This document shows positions 33,712 through 43,363 of a DNA stretch of 64,000 bases, in pieces. Both the position numbers and the translations under genes were made by a program. This DNA comes from Polaribacter huanghezhanensis (GTDB taxonomy: Bacteria > Bacteroidota > Bacteroidia > Flavobacteriales > Flavobacteriaceae): assembly GCF_030444335.1 (NCBI RefSeq), contig NZ_CP128595.1:1936501-2000500 (forward strand). Direction: 5' to 3'. The notes beneath the pieces were generated by a model. That model saw nothing but the letters and a program-made list of their open reading frames with translations, did no database searches and was not told where the DNA came from. The first letter of the stretch is position 1; each line of letters begins with the position of its first letter.

Positions 33712-34998
33712 ATGAAAGACGAAGTAATTTTAAAGGTAGAAAATGTATCGAAACAGTATCGATTGGGTACCATTGGTACAGGAACCATAAGTCACGATTT
33801 AAATCGGTTTTTTGCTAGAATTAGAGGAAAAGAAGATCCTTTTCTTAAAATTGGGGAGTCAAATAATAGATCTAAAAAAGGAGAATCAGAATATGTATGG
33901 GCATTAAAAAACATTGATTTTGAAGTAAGAAGAGGAGAGATACTAGGTGTCATAGGTAAAAATGGTGCAGGAAAATCGACTTTATTAAAAATTTTATCTA
34001 AAGTAACTGGTCCAACAACAGGAAGTATTAAATCAAAAGGAAGAATTGCTTCTTTATTAGAGGTTGGTACAGGTTTTCATCCAGAAATGACTGGAAAAGA
34101 GAATATCTTTTTAAATGGGGCTATTTTAGGAATGACCAAAAAAGAAATTGAATCAAAATTTGATGAAATTGTTGCCTTTTCTGGTTGTGAACGTTATATT
34201 GATACGCCTGTAAAACGCTATTCTAGCGGAATGAAAGTACGTTTAGCTTTTGCTGTTGCGGCTTTTTTAGAACCAGATATCTTAGTGGTTGATGAAGTGT
34301 TGGCCGTTGGAGATGCAGAATTTCAAAAGAAAGCCATTGGTAAAATGCAAGACATTTCTAATACCGATGGAAGAACAGTGTTGTTTGTGAGTCATAATAT
34401 GGCTGCAGTTCAAAGTTTATGCACATCTGGTTTACTTATTGAGGATGGATACATTTCTTTTTCTGGCCCCATATCAGAAGTAGTTAATTGTTATTTAAAA
34501 AACAGAAATCAACTAGCTTTTGTTAGTTGGACAGATTCTAATTGCCCTAAAGCTAATTTTATAGAATTACGTGAAGCTAGAGTTTTGAACACAAAACAGG
34601 AAGTCTCCCTTAATCACTTGATTTCTGAGGATATAGAATTAGAGTTTACCCACAACATAACTAAAGAGGGGGAATTGTTTGTTAGTTCGGTCAATATATT
34701 TAATGATCATGGAATACATATATTTACTTCTCACGATATCTTTGCACCAACAATAAAAAAAGCTTTAACTAAAGGGTACTACAAAAGAAGTGTAATTATT
34801 TCAGGAAATTTTTTAACAAATGGGAGTTATAGCTGCAGTTATGCAATTATGAGATACAATCCATTTGTAGTTGAATTTCATCAGATGGAGGTTTTAGCCT
34901 TTAATGTGATAGATGAAATTGGTAATCATACATCTAGAGGGAATAATTATAAACAAGAAATACCGGGACTTGTTCGACCCTTATTAAAATGGGAATAA
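33712..34998 (+). CDS. wzt: Polysaccharide ABC exporter ATPase (Wzt-like) with C-terminal binding domain
   Basis: About 428 residues from ATG 33712; a TTG 15 bp upstream is in frame but inside the wzm stop region. The ATPase domain has Walker A GKNGAGKST (about 82-90), signature YSSGMKVRLAFAVAA and Walker B ILVVDEVLAVGD. The insert before Walker A (SHDLNRFFARIRGKEDPFLK) is typical of Wzt. The C-terminal 170 residues (about 260-428) form a Wzt_C-type beta domain, which in other systems recognises the modified non-reducing end of the glycan. This suggests termination-coupled export of the product made by the downstream genes. Confidence 0.9.
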   Translation: MKDEVILKVENVSKQYRLGTIGTGTISHDLNRFFARIRGKEDPFLKIGESNNRSKKGESEYVWALKNIDFEVRRGEILGVIGKNGAGKSTLLKILSKVTGPTTGSIKSKGRIASLLEVGTGFHPEMTGKENIFLNGAILGMTKKEIESKFDEIVAFSGCERYIDTPVKRYSSGMKVRLAFAVAAFLEPDILVVDEVLAVGDAEFQKKAIGKMQDISNTDGRTVLFVSHNMAAVQSLCTSGLLIEDGYISFSGPISEVVNCYLKNRNQLAFVSWTDSNCPKANFIELREARVLNTKQEVSLNHLISEDIELEFTHNITKEGELFVSSVNIFNDHGIHIFTSHDIFAPTIKKALTKGYYKRSVIISGNFLTNGSYSCSYAIMRYNPFVVEFHQMEVLAFNVIDEIGNHTSRGNNYKQEIPGLVRPLLKWE

Positions 34999-35050
34999 CA
35001 CTTAGATGAAAGGTAGTAATTGTTAATTATAAAAATTATATTAAAGAAAA

Positions 35051-35968
35051 ATGCATAAAGTTTCAATAATTTTACCAAGTTATAATCATGCTAAGTTTTT
35101 AAAAGACAGGTTAGATTCAATAATAAATCAAACCTATACAAATTGGAAACTAATTATTATAGACGACTGTTCGACAGACGAAAGTCTAACTTTCTTAAAT
35201 GAATTTAAAAAAAAACATCTAGATAAAATTGAAAAATATATAATTAATAATCAAAATACAGGAAGTGGCTATAATTCATGGGAAAAAGGAATTGAACTTG
35301 CAAATACAGAGTATATTTGGGTAGCTGAAACAGACGATTATTCAAACCCTAAGTTTTTAGAAGAGCAAATAATACTTTTAGAAAAAAACCCAACAGCAGC
35401 TTTGTCTTTTTGTGCTAGTAACTATGTTGATGCCAATAAACAGTTTTTGTACAATACAAATAATCGGACTAAAGATTTAAATGTTCTTGAGGATAATTAT
35501 AAAGCGTTTGTCGGAGATGTTTTTTTAGATAAAATGCCATTCAACACCTATATCACAAATGGCAGTTGTGTTGTTTTTAGAAAACCAAAAACCAAGATCC
35601 CCAAAGCTATATTTACAAATAAACAATCTTCTGATATTTTTTTATGGACCTACCTTTTACAAAAAAGTTCATTTGTTTTTTTGAATAAAAAACTAAATTT
35701 TTTTAGAAGACATGCAGACTCAACTACAACCCGTTTATCTACTTTGCAACAATTAGATATCTTTAAAGAAAAAATAAAATACTTACATTATTTTAACATA
35801 AAAAACAAAGAGAACATTTTAATAAAAAAATATTTTCGAGAGTATATTTGGAGTAATAAAAGAAGAATTTTTAATACTAAAATATTTGATTTTAATTTAA
35901 AAGTTAAATATTATTTACAATTAATTCCAAATATATTTAGTCAATTAATAAAATATAATAATGGGTAA
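35051..35968 (+). CDS. Family 2 glycosyltransferase
   Basis: A 305-residue GT-A fold transferase. The N-terminus VSIILPSYNHAKFLKDRLDSII leads to the first aspartates D38-D39 (LIIIDDCSTDES), and AETDDYSNP near 92-100 is the nucleotide-sugar/metal-binding (DxD-like) site. It has a polar C-terminal region of about 100 residues with many lysines and no membrane helix. Sugar and linkage are unknown. It overlaps the next gene by eight bases and lies 52 bp after wzt. Confidence 0.88.
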   Translation: MHKVSIILPSYNHAKFLKDRLDSIINQTYTNWKLIIIDDCSTDESLTFLNEFKKKHLDKIEKYIINNQNTGSGYNSWEKGIELANTEYIWVAETDDYSNPKFLEEQIILLEKNPTAALSFCASNYVDANKQFLYNTNNRTKDLNVLEDNYKAFVGDVFLDKMPFNTYITNGSCVVFRKPKTKIPKAIFTNKQSSDIFLWTYLLQKSSFVFLNKKLNFFRRHADSTTTRLSTLQQLDIFKEKIKYLHYFNIKNKENILIKKYFREYIWSNKRRIFNTKIFDFNLKVKYYLQLIPNIFSQLIKYNNG

Positions 35969-36833
35969 AGAGCCACTAGTTTCTGTAATAATACCGACTT
36001 ATAATAGACCTGAGTTTCTAAATGAAGCCATATTAAGTGTTGTAAATCAAAGTTATTCAAATATTGAGGTATTAGTTGTTGATGATGGTTCTAAAAATAT
36101 GTATGCTCAAACTATTTGTGATCAGTATGATAATTGTTGTTGTTGTTACAAAGAAAATGGAGGTGTGTCTTCGGCTAGAAATTTCGGAATTAGAAAAGCA
36201 AAAGGAAGTTATATCGCTTTTTTAGATGATGATGACTTGTGGAAAAAAGATAAGCTTCTAATTCAGGTAGAAATATTAGAAGGTAATAAAGAAATTGATT
36301 GTGTGCATTCATCTTTAGAAGTAATAAATGAATTTAACGAAAAATTAAATATTAGATATGGGGCTACAAAAAATAAAGCTCATAAACGTACAGGGTATGT
36401 ATTTTGGAATGCATTGGGAACGTGGTTGGTAAAAGCATCAACACCTTTAATAAGAAAGGAAGTTTTTGTAGGGAATCTTTTTTTTGATGAAACTCTCGAA
36501 GTTGGAGAAGATATAGATTTTTACCAAAGATTGTTCTATTTCCACAAAGTATTTTACATTAACGAACCATTAGCTTTTTACAGAGAATATAATAATATTA
36601 AAAGACTCTCTTTACAGAGTAATAAATATATAGGAATTGAAAAAAAAATTTATAATAATTTTGTTAAAATGGGTGTAAATAATCCTTTTGTTTTACAAAA
36701 AATTGCATCAAAGCTTTTAGTTTCAGGGGTAAATAGATATAATTTGCTATATCCAAACAAGATAATTAAACTCAGTTTTTTTGAAAAATATTTTTTTTCA
36801 ATAAAAAAAATAAAAACAATTAATTTTGATTAA
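35961..36833 (+). CDS. Family 2 glycosyltransferase
   Basis: A 290-residue GT-A fold transferase. DDG at 41-43, the conserved NGGVSSARN at 66-74 and the metal site DDDD at 89-92 (AFLDDDDLW) are all present. An unusual run of four cysteines at 59-62 (DNCCCCYKE) is encoded by a short TGT-type triplet repeat at 36136-36148. It lies in a loop between two conserved motifs, so it may be tolerated slippage. Eight-base overlap with the preceding gene; the following gap of 154 bp is the largest in the operon. Confidence 0.9.
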   Translation: MGKEPLVSVIIPTYNRPEFLNEAILSVVNQSYSNIEVLVVDDGSKNMYAQTICDQYDNCCCCYKENGGVSSARNFGIRKAKGSYIAFLDDDDLWKKDKLLIQVEILEGNKEIDCVHSSLEVINEFNEKLNIRYGATKNKAHKRTGYVFWNALGTWLVKASTPLIRKEVFVGNLFFDETLEVGEDIDFYQRLFYFHKVFYINEPLAFYREYNNIKRLSLQSNKYIGIEKKIYNNFVKMGVNNPFVLQKIASKLLVSGVNRYNLLYPNKIIKLSFFEKYFFSIKKIKTINFD

Positions 36834-36987
36834 ATAAATAATAATTATTTTAATAACAGGAATTATATTGAAAGTTAATAATTATGCAACTTTTATAAAA
36901 GCCGATGTCAATGATAAAAAAACAATGATTACAATCCAAAAAAAGAATACTTACCAAACTATTGGGAAGTAAATAGATTTAATTTAA
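36834..36987 (+). other. Operon gap with short open frames, possible gene remnant
   Basis: In an operon whose other gaps are mostly under 60 bp, this 154-bp interval stands out. One frame runs through about 40 codons to a TAA near 36972; another reads through into the next gene out of frame (YLPNYWEVNRFN...). Neither matches a family I know. It could be the residue of a deleted or frameshifted gene, or simply AT-rich spacer. Confidence 0.35.
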
Positions 36988-37947
36988 ATGAGAATAGGAA
37001 CGAACCCAGAAAAGGAAAAAAGTAATAGAATACACTATAAGAAACATAGAGTACTAATTCCTGTGTACATTCCTAAAGATAAAGATCCTTACTTTAAAGA
37101 TTTATTTGATGTGTTTAAAGAGAGTATGAATTCTTTATTACTAACTATATCTTCAAACAATACAGCAATAACAATCATTAATAATAATTGTAAAGTAGAA
37201 GTTACAGACTTTATTGATAAATTATTAGTTGATAAAAAAATAGACAAACATGTTAAGTTGGTATCAAATTATGGGAAAGTGTATACGGTATTATCAGAAG
37301 CTAGAGCTTCTTTTGAAGATTATATAACCATTGCAGATGCCGATGTTTTTTACTTTAACCATTGGGAAAAAGAAGTTTTTGAACTATTTTCTGTTTTTAA
37401 AAAAGTTGGCGTAGTGTCTCCAGTTCCAGCGCCACATTTAGCTTTGTATAATAATGTGTCACTTTTTGGATCTTTATATAGAAAGCCAAAAATGAAAAAT
37501 GTTGTAGATTCAGAATCATTTTTACTTTTTGAGCAAGGAACCAATAATACTAAAATATTTAATAATCGAAATTATAATTGGAAAGAAAAACAATATTATT
37601 TAGAAAAAAAAGGAGTTAAAGCTTGTGTAGGTTCTGGCCATTTTATTGCCACCTATAAGAATGTTTTTAAATTTTTTCCATTAATTAAACCAGAATTTGT
37701 ATTTAAGCAAGCAGATGAAAATGAGTTTATAGATTCACAGTTTGATAAATTAGGATACTATAGAGTATCTACTCTAAAAGCATTTGCCTATCATTTAGGG
37801 AATACTATTCCTGATTGGATTAGAAAGTATCGGTTTAGTAAAAAAATAATTTTTTTAACCCATATTAAACAATTAAAAAGGAATAAATTAACTTATTTAA
37901 TTAAGAAACTGCTATTTAAAGTTTTAAAGAAATTTAAAATAATTTAA
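36988..37947 (+). CDS. Putative GT-A type glycosyltransferase
   Basis: A 319-residue protein that resembles, but does not closely match, family 2 glycosyltransferases. The N-terminal half carries a strand-helix pattern (HRVLIPVYIP) and a DAD triad at 117-119 in ITIADADVFYF, fitting a DxD metal site, followed by HWEKEVFELFSVFKKVGVVSPVP. The ending is lysine-rich. There is no membrane helix. Because it precedes neuA it may act on the sialic acid-containing unit, but this is only positional. The acceptor and donor are unknown. Confidence 0.65.
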   Translation: MRIGTNPEKEKSNRIHYKKHRVLIPVYIPKDKDPYFKDLFDVFKESMNSLLLTISSNNTAITIINNNCKVEVTDFIDKLLVDKKIDKHVKLVSNYGKVYTVLSEARASFEDYITIADADVFYFNHWEKEVFELFSVFKKVGVVSPVPAPHLALYNNVSLFGSLYRKPKMKNVVDSESFLLFEQGTNNTKIFNNRNYNWKEKQYYLEKKGVKACVGSGHFIATYKNVFKFFPLIKPEFVFKQADENEFIDSQFDKLGYYRVSTLKAFAYHLGNTIPDWIRKYRFSKKIIFLTHIKQLKRNKLTYLIKKLLFKVLKKFKII

Positions 37948-37968
37948 AGGAAATCAATATAAAATAAA

Positions 37969-38643
37969 ATGGCAAATAAGAACCTAGTGATAATACCCTT
38001 AAGAGCAAATTCTAAAAGGCTTTTAAACAAGAATATTTTAGATTTAGGCGGAATTCCTTTATTTATGCATTCAGTGAATTATGCTAGAGAAAATATAAAA
38101 AAAGGAGATAAAATTATTATCGTTACTAACGATGATTTGGTAAAAAAAATTGCAAAAAGAAATCATGTAGAAGTTATAGATAGACCTGAAGAAATTTCTG
38201 GAGAGTTTGAACCTACAATAACAGCTCTACAATATGTATTAAGTAGATTTAATAAAGATTTTGAAAATGTTATTTTATTACAAGCAACCAATCCATTACG
38301 TCCTAAAAATTTATTTAAAGAAGCGTTAGAAGTATTTAATAAACAAGAATGTAAGAGTTTAATGACAGTTTCCAAAAGTGAAAAAAAATTAGGAAAAATT
38401 AATAACTCAGTTTTTAAACCGTATAGTTATATATTTGGGCAAAGAAGTCAAGACTTAGAGCCTTTGTATTTTGAAAATGGTTTGATATATATATCTAAGG
38501 CAGAATTGATTATAGGAGGAAAAATTATAGATACAAAATGTTATCCCTTTATTGTAGATCATATATTTTCGACGATAGATATTGACATAAAAGAAGATTT
38601 AGAATTAGCAAACTATTATTTTAACAAAATGATGCATGAATAA
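37969..38643 (+). CDS. neuA: Acylneuraminate cytidylyltransferase (CMP-sialic acid synthetase)
   Basis: A 224-residue enzyme that activates a nonulosonic acid with CTP to give the CMP-sugar. The nucleotide-binding motif reads [12 protein letters not shown] at 11-22 and QATNPLR is at 105-111, both matching the family. No C-terminal esterase domain is attached, so it is the short form. Its last eight bases overlap neuB, and neuC follows, giving a contiguous NeuA-NeuB-NeuC set. A legionaminate-type enzyme (LegF) would look similar. Confidence 0.9.
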   Translation: MANKNLVIIPLRANSKRLLNKNILDLGGIPLFMHSVNYARENIKKGDKIIIVTNDDLVKKIAKRNHVEVIDRPEEISGEFEPTITALQYVLSRFNKDFENVILLQATNPLRPKNLFKEALEVFNKQECKSLMTVSKSEKKLGKINNSVFKPYSYIFGQRSQDLEPLYFENGLIYISKAELIIGGKIIDTKCYPFIVDHIFSTIDIDIKEDLELANYYFNKMMHE

Positions 38644-39682
38644 ACCATATATTGAAATTTCTGGCAGAAAAATAGGGGAAGATTTTCGGCCTTTGGTAAT
38701 TGCAGAAATAGGAATTAATCACGAAGGAAGTTTACAAACGGCATTTGAAATGGTTGATGCTGCAAAAAGAGCAGGAGTTGAAGTTGTAAAACATCAAACT
38801 CATATTGTTGAAGATGAAATGAGCGGAGCAGCAAAAAATGTAATTCCTGGAAATGCAGATGTTTCTATTTATGAAATTATGGATAGATGTTCGTTGAATG
38901 AATCAGAAGAAACTCAACTTAAAGAATATGTAGAAAGTAAAGGAATGATTTTTATTTCTACTCCTTTTTCTAGAGCAGCAGCAGAAAGATTAGAAAGAAT
39001 GAATGTTTCTGCATATAAAATTGGTTCTGGAGAATGTAATAATTATCCTTTATTAGAACATATTGCAAAATATGGGAAACCTGTTATTTTAAGTACAGGA
39101 ATGAATACAATAAAAAGCGTTGGAAAAGCGATAGACATTTTCAATAAATATGACGTTCCGTTAGCTTTGTTACATACCACAAATTTATATCCAACGCCAC
39201 CAGAATTAGTCCGTTTTGGAGCAATGACAGAATTGCATAAAGCTTTTCCAAAACATGTATTTGGATTATCAGACCATACAACAAGTAATCATGCTTGTTT
39301 AGGAGCAGTTGCTTTAGGAGCGAGTATTTTAGAACGTCATTTTACAGATAAGATGAGTAGAACAGGTCCGGATATTATATGTTCTATGGACGAGATAGCT
39401 TGTAAAAAACTAATAGAAGGTTCAGAATTGATATGGAAAATGCGAGGAGGAACAAAAAAACCAGCTAAAGAAGAACAAGTAACAATCGATTTTGCATTTG
39501 CTTCAGTTTGTACAATAAAAGCTATTAAAAAGGGTGAAACTTTTACGACAGATAATATTTGGGTAAAAAGACCAGGTTCCGGAGAGATTTTAGCAGAAGA
39601 ATTTAATACTATTTTAGGTAAAAAAGCAACAAAATCGATTGCTAAGGATAAACAGTTAGAACTAAACGATATAGAAAAATAA
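38636..39682 (+). CDS. neuB: N-acetylneuraminate synthase
   Basis: A 348-residue synthase that condenses ManNAc (or a related hexosamine) with phosphoenolpyruvate. The TIM-barrel begins [12 protein letters not shown] (22-32). Active-site segments include [29 protein letters not shown] and [11 protein letters not shown], and the C-terminal SAF/antifreeze-like domain starts near 285 ([13 protein letters not shown]). Length is standard. It sits between neuA and neuC with overlaps or gaps of at most a few bases. Pseudaminate and legionaminate synthases are close relatives; no extra dehydratase or aminotransferase is in the locus, which favours Neu5Ac. Confidence 0.93.
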   Translation: MNKPYIEISGRKIGEDFRPLVIAEIGINHEGSLQTAFEMVDAAKRAGVEVVKHQTHIVEDEMSGAAKNVIPGNADVSIYEIMDRCSLNESEETQLKEYVESKGMIFISTPFSRAAAERLERMNVSAYKIGSGECNNYPLLEHIAKYGKPVILSTGMNTIKSVGKAIDIFNKYDVPLALLHTTNLYPTPPELVRFGAMTELHKAFPKHVFGLSDHTTSNHACLGAVALGASILERHFTDKMSRTGPDIICSMDEIACKKLIEGSELIWKMRGGTKKPAKEEQVTIDFAFASVCTIKAIKKGETFTTDNIWVKRPGSGEILAEEFNTILGKKATKSIAKDKQLELNDIEK

Positions 39683-39686
39683 TAAA

Positions 39687-40811
39687 ATGAAAAAAATAGT
39701 TTTCCTTTCTGGAACAAGAGCTGATTTTGGAAAGCTAAAATCGTTAATCAAAATAACCCAAGAATCTGGTAATTTTGATGTTCAAATTTTTGCAACCGGT
39801 ATGCATTTAGACGAAAAATATGGTTTAACGGTCAATGAAATTTATAAAAGCGGATTTAAAAATATTTCAACGTTTCAAAATCATGTTGGCTCAGAATTTA
39901 TGGATAGAAGGTTGGCAAAAACAATTCAAGGGTTTTCTGAATATATAGCAATACAAAAACCAGATTTAATTGTTGTCCATGGAGATAGAATAGAAGCTTT
40001 AGCAGGTGCGATTGTAGGTAGCTTAAATAATATTTTAGTCGCTCATATAGAAGGCGGAGAAATTTCTGGAACCATTGACGAATTAATAAGACATTCTGTA
40101 AGTAAATTATCACATTTACATTTAGTTTCTAATGATGAAGCCAAGAAAAGATTAATCCAAATGGGAGAATTAGAATCTTCAGTTTATGTTATTGGTTCAC
40201 CAGATTTAGATCTAATGAACCCTTCTAATTTACCAAGTATTGATCAGGTAAAAGAATATTACAAAATCCCTTTTGATAAATTTTCTATAGCAATGTTTCA
40301 CCCTGTAACTACAGAATATAAAAACATTAAAAAACATAGTAAAATATATGTTGATTCATTACTTAAATCTACTAAAAACTATGTTGTTATTTATCCTAAT
40401 AATGATTTAGGAACTGAAGAAGTTTTAAAGCAATACAAAAGATTAGAAAATAATTCTAGATTTAAAATTTTTCCTTCTTTAAGATTTGAGTATTTTCTTA
40501 AATTATTGAAAGAATCAGCTTTTATTATAGGTAACTCTAGTGCAGGTATTAGAGAAGCTCCATTTTACAAAGTTCCAACTATAGATATTGGCTCTAGACA
40601 AAATAATAGATATAAAGGAAATTCTATTCTAAATGTATCTTATGATGTAAATGAAATTTTATCAGCTATTGGAAAAAGTAGTCAATTTAAATCTAAAAAA
40701 TTGGATATTTCTGATTTTGGAAAAGGAAATAGCAATACACTTTTCTTACATTTGTTAAATTCTCAGCAGATTTGGTATGTGAATTGTCAAAAACAATTTC
40801 AAGATTTATAA
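39687..40811 (+). CDS. neuC: UDP-N-acetylglucosamine 2-epimerase (hydrolysing), NeuC type
   Basis: A 374-residue GT-B fold enzyme that converts UDP-GlcNAc to ManNAc plus UDP, the entry to sialic acid synthesis. The N-terminus FLSGTRADFGKLKSLIK is characteristic, as are VVHGDRIEALAGAIVG, AHIEGGEISGTIDELIRHSVSKLSHLH and the nucleotide-binding IGNSSAGIREAPFY. The absence of a fused kinase domain separates it from the mammalian GNE. It lies four bases after neuB. A LegG-type UDP-diNAcBac hydrolase is the main alternative, and would need LegB and LegC, which are not here. Confidence 0.92.
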   Translation: MKKIVFLSGTRADFGKLKSLIKITQESGNFDVQIFATGMHLDEKYGLTVNEIYKSGFKNISTFQNHVGSEFMDRRLAKTIQGFSEYIAIQKPDLIVVHGDRIEALAGAIVGSLNNILVAHIEGGEISGTIDELIRHSVSKLSHLHLVSNDEAKKRLIQMGELESSVYVIGSPDLDLMNPSNLPSIDQVKEYYKIPFDKFSIAMFHPVTTEYKNIKKHSKIYVDSLLKSTKNYVVIYPNNDLGTEEVLKQYKRLENNSRFKIFPSLRFEYFLKLLKESAFIIGNSSAGIREAPFYKVPTIDIGSRQNNRYKGNSILNVSYDVNEILSAIGKSSQFKSKKLDISDFGKGNSNTLFLHLLNSQQIWYVNCQKQFQDL

Positions 40812-40826
40812 TTTAAAAAACATAAA

Positions 40827-42245
40827 ATGAAAATTGTAATTCTAGTACCAGATGGTGTAGGAATAAGAAACTATTTATATTCAGATTTAATAACTGAATT
40901 AAGAAAAAACGGAGCAGAAATATGTTTATATCATAAGGTTTCTGATGTAGCCATTAAAGAAATCGAAAAAGTTCATAAAATTAAAATTGAACACAAAGAA
41001 ATTGCTGATTTAAAAGAGGGTTTTTATTTAAAACTATTAAGAGAATCAGCCGCATATGCTAGATTGATTTATTTTAAAAATGTTTTAAAAAATAAAACAA
41101 TACTTGATTTCTGGGGTAAAAACCCGAAATATTTAAAGTTAAAAGTGTTTTATTTTTTCTGTAAAATATTTGGAACTTTTTTTTCTAAAAGTTACAATAG
41201 ACTAAGGAGATATGAAATAAAGTATGAAAACAAAATAAAAAGGACAAGCGCATATAAAAAAGTAAAACAAGACTTAAAAGTATCGCAACCAGATTTTATA
41301 TTAAACCTTCATCAAAGATCGCTAATAACTACGCCAGTAATTTTAGCGGCGCAAGAGTTAAAAATTAAAAATAGTACGATAATTTTTTCTTGGGATAACA
41401 TTCCGAAAGGTAGATTAATCTGCAGACCAGATATGTATTTTGTGTGGTCAGACTTAATGAAAATAGAATTGTGCCTTTTGTATAAAGAAATTTCTCCAAA
41501 GAATGTGTACATTGTTGGTTCACCTCAATTTGAGTTTTATAAAAAGAAGGAATTGCAACTTACTAAAGAAGCCTTTTTTAAGAAATACAATTTAGATATT
41601 CATAAAAAAACCATTTGTTTTTCTGGTGATGATAAACTTACATCTCCGCATGACCAAGTCTTTTTTGAAGACTTATGTTCTTCTTTACAAAAGTTTCCAG
41701 AAAGCGAACGGCCACAAATTATTTTCAGAAGATGTCCTGTAGATTTTAGTGATAGATATGATGCTGTTTTAGAAAAATATAAAAATGATATTGCTATTAT
41801 TAACCCAGATTGGCGTGTAGAAAAACCTTCTCAAGAAGCAGATTTCACAATGATATATCCAACGTATAATGATCTTTCTCTTTTAGTTAATACTTGCTTA
41901 CACTCTGATGTTGTTGTAAATTTAGGAAGTACAATGGCACATGATTTTGCTATTTATGACAAGCCTTGTTTATATCTAAACTATAATCCAAAGAAAGATA
42001 TGAATTGGTCAGTAGAAAGAATTTATCAATTTGAACACTTTAAAAGCATGGAAAATTTAAATGCAGTTGGCTGGATTACTAATCCAACAGATTTTTATCC
42101 CTTATTAAAAAAAGCATTGACTACACCAGATTTGATAGGAACAGACAGAAAATTATGGTTAAAAAGAATAATACAACATCCTCTTGAAAAAAATTCTATA
42201 AATTTAGCAAACCTAATTCTAGAAAAATGCACATCTGCTTCATAA
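40827..42245 (+). CDS. Putative GT-B type transferase of unknown family
   Basis: A 472-residue protein following neuC by 15 bp. The N-terminus MKIVILVPDGVGIRNYLYSD and the C-terminal region VVVNLGSTMAHDFAIYDKPCLYL read like the two Rossmann halves of a GT-B glycosyltransferase, the latter resembling the nucleotide-binding site of NeuC and of glycerophosphotransferases. The central region contains IFSWDNIPKG and FIFRRCPVD-like segments. It is not one of the sialyltransferase families I can name by motif. Its position next to CMP-sialic acid synthesis makes it a candidate sialyltransferase, by position only. Confidence 0.6.
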   Translation: MKIVILVPDGVGIRNYLYSDLITELRKNGAEICLYHKVSDVAIKEIEKVHKIKIEHKEIADLKEGFYLKLLRESAAYARLIYFKNVLKNKTILDFWGKNPKYLKLKVFYFFCKIFGTFFSKSYNRLRRYEIKYENKIKRTSAYKKVKQDLKVSQPDFILNLHQRSLITTPVILAAQELKIKNSTIIFSWDNIPKGRLICRPDMYFVWSDLMKIELCLLYKEISPKNVYIVGSPQFEFYKKKELQLTKEAFFKKYNLDIHKKTICFSGDDKLTSPHDQVFFEDLCSSLQKFPESERPQIIFRRCPVDFSDRYDAVLEKYKNDIAIINPDWRVEKPSQEADFTMIYPTYNDLSLLVNTCLHSDVVVNLGSTMAHDFAIYDKPCLYLNYNPKKDMNWSVERIYQFEHFKSMENLNAVGWITNPTDFYPLLKKALTTPDLIGTDRKLWLKRIIQHPLEKNSINLANLILEKCTSAS

Positions 42246-43363
42246 CAAGTGAATTTCCTACCGAAGGATTAAATGGAGGAGGAATAGGTTCTGTCGTTAA
42301 ATTTTTAGGAGAAAAGCTAGTCAAGAAAAACATAGCTGTTTCTGTTGTTGGTTTTTATACTATAAATTCAGAACAAATTGAAAAAGTAAATGGAATTCAT
42401 GTTTATAGATTGCCAAAATCTCAATGGAAATTTGCACGGTTTTATGATCATACAAAACGGATTTTAAAAAAAATTAACGAAATAAATACTATTAATACAA
42501 TTGATATTGTAGAAGGAAGTGAATTAAATTTTGCTTTCTTTCCTAAAAAAACGAGCTATAAAAAAGTAATTCGTTTGCATGGTGGACATCATTTTTTTGC
42601 AATTGAACTCAATAAAAAGCCTGCATTTTGGAGAGCATATCAAGAAAAAAGATCCTTTAAGAATGCTAACGAATTTATTGCAGTAAGTAATTATGTTGGT
42701 AATCAAACTAAAAAATACTTAAAAAGGAGTTTTAATTTTAAGACAATCTATAATACGGTTGATGCAAACCAATTTAAAAACAACAATGCGTTAGAATATC
42801 AAAAAAATAGTTTGCTATTTGTTGGTACCATTTGTGAGAAAAAAGGAGTTAGACAATTGGTGCAAGCAATTCCAATTATTAAAAAACAATTTCCAGATGT
42901 TGTTTTAAACATTATTGGTAGAGATTGGACGTTTCCTGATGGAAAATCATATATCGCATATTTAAAAACCTTTATTTTAGATGCTGATAAAAAGAACATC
43001 AATATAATTGGTCCAGTTCCTCATACTGAAGTTTCAAATTATATAGCAAAAACAGAATTATGTGTCTACCCTTCACGTATGGAATCATTTGGCCTGGTAT
43101 TAATTGAGTCACTATTAATGGAGAAACCTGTATTAGCAAGTAATATTAAACCATTTGAAGAAATTAAAAATAATAAGAATATTTTTAAAACACTAGAATC
43201 GATTACATCTAGAAAAATTGCTGAATCAATAATTGATATTTTGAGTTCAAAAGAAGAGTCCCGAAAAAGGGGTATCAATGCAAGAGAGGATATTTTAAAA
43301 AGATTTAATTCATTTAAAATTATTGAAGAAAACATACAGTTTTATAAAAATATATTAACATGA
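42227..43363 (+). CDS. Family 4 glycosyltransferase
   Basis: A 378-residue GT-B fold retaining transferase. The N-terminal domain starts HICFITSEFPTEGLNGGGIGSVVKFLGEKL, with the glycine-rich acceptor loop. The nucleotide-binding C-terminal domain includes LLFVGTICEKKGVRQLVQAIPII and the ExFGLVLIE signature (MESFGLVLIESLLMEKPVLASN). The start at 42227 lies 19 bases inside the previous gene. Donor sugar and linkage are unknown. Confidence 0.9.
   Translation: MHICFITSEFPTEGLNGGGIGSVVKFLGEKLVKKNIAVSVVGFYTINSEQIEKVNGIHVYRLPKSQWKFARFYDHTKRILKKINEINTINTIDIVEGSELNFAFFPKKTSYKKVIRLHGGHHFFAIELNKKPAFWRAYQEKRSFKNANEFIAVSNYVGNQTKKYLKRSFNFKTIYNTVDANQFKNNNALEYQKNSLLFVGTICEKKGVRQLVQAIPIIKKQFPDVVLNIIGRDWTFPDGKSYIAYLKTFILDADKKNINIIGPVPHTEVSNYIAKTELCVYPSRMESFGLVLIESLLMEKPVLASNIKPFEEIKNNKNIFKTLESITSRKIAESIIDILSSKEESRKRGINAREDILKRFNSFKIIEENIQFYKNILT

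Noticed and set aside
37969..40811. Legionaminic or pseudaminic acid pathway instead of sialic acid
   Set aside because: No dehydratase, aminotransferase or acetyltransferase of those pathways (LegB/LegC, PseB/PseC) is in the locus; NeuA, B and C alone suffice for Neu5Ac. It cannot be fully excluded if such genes lie elsewhere.
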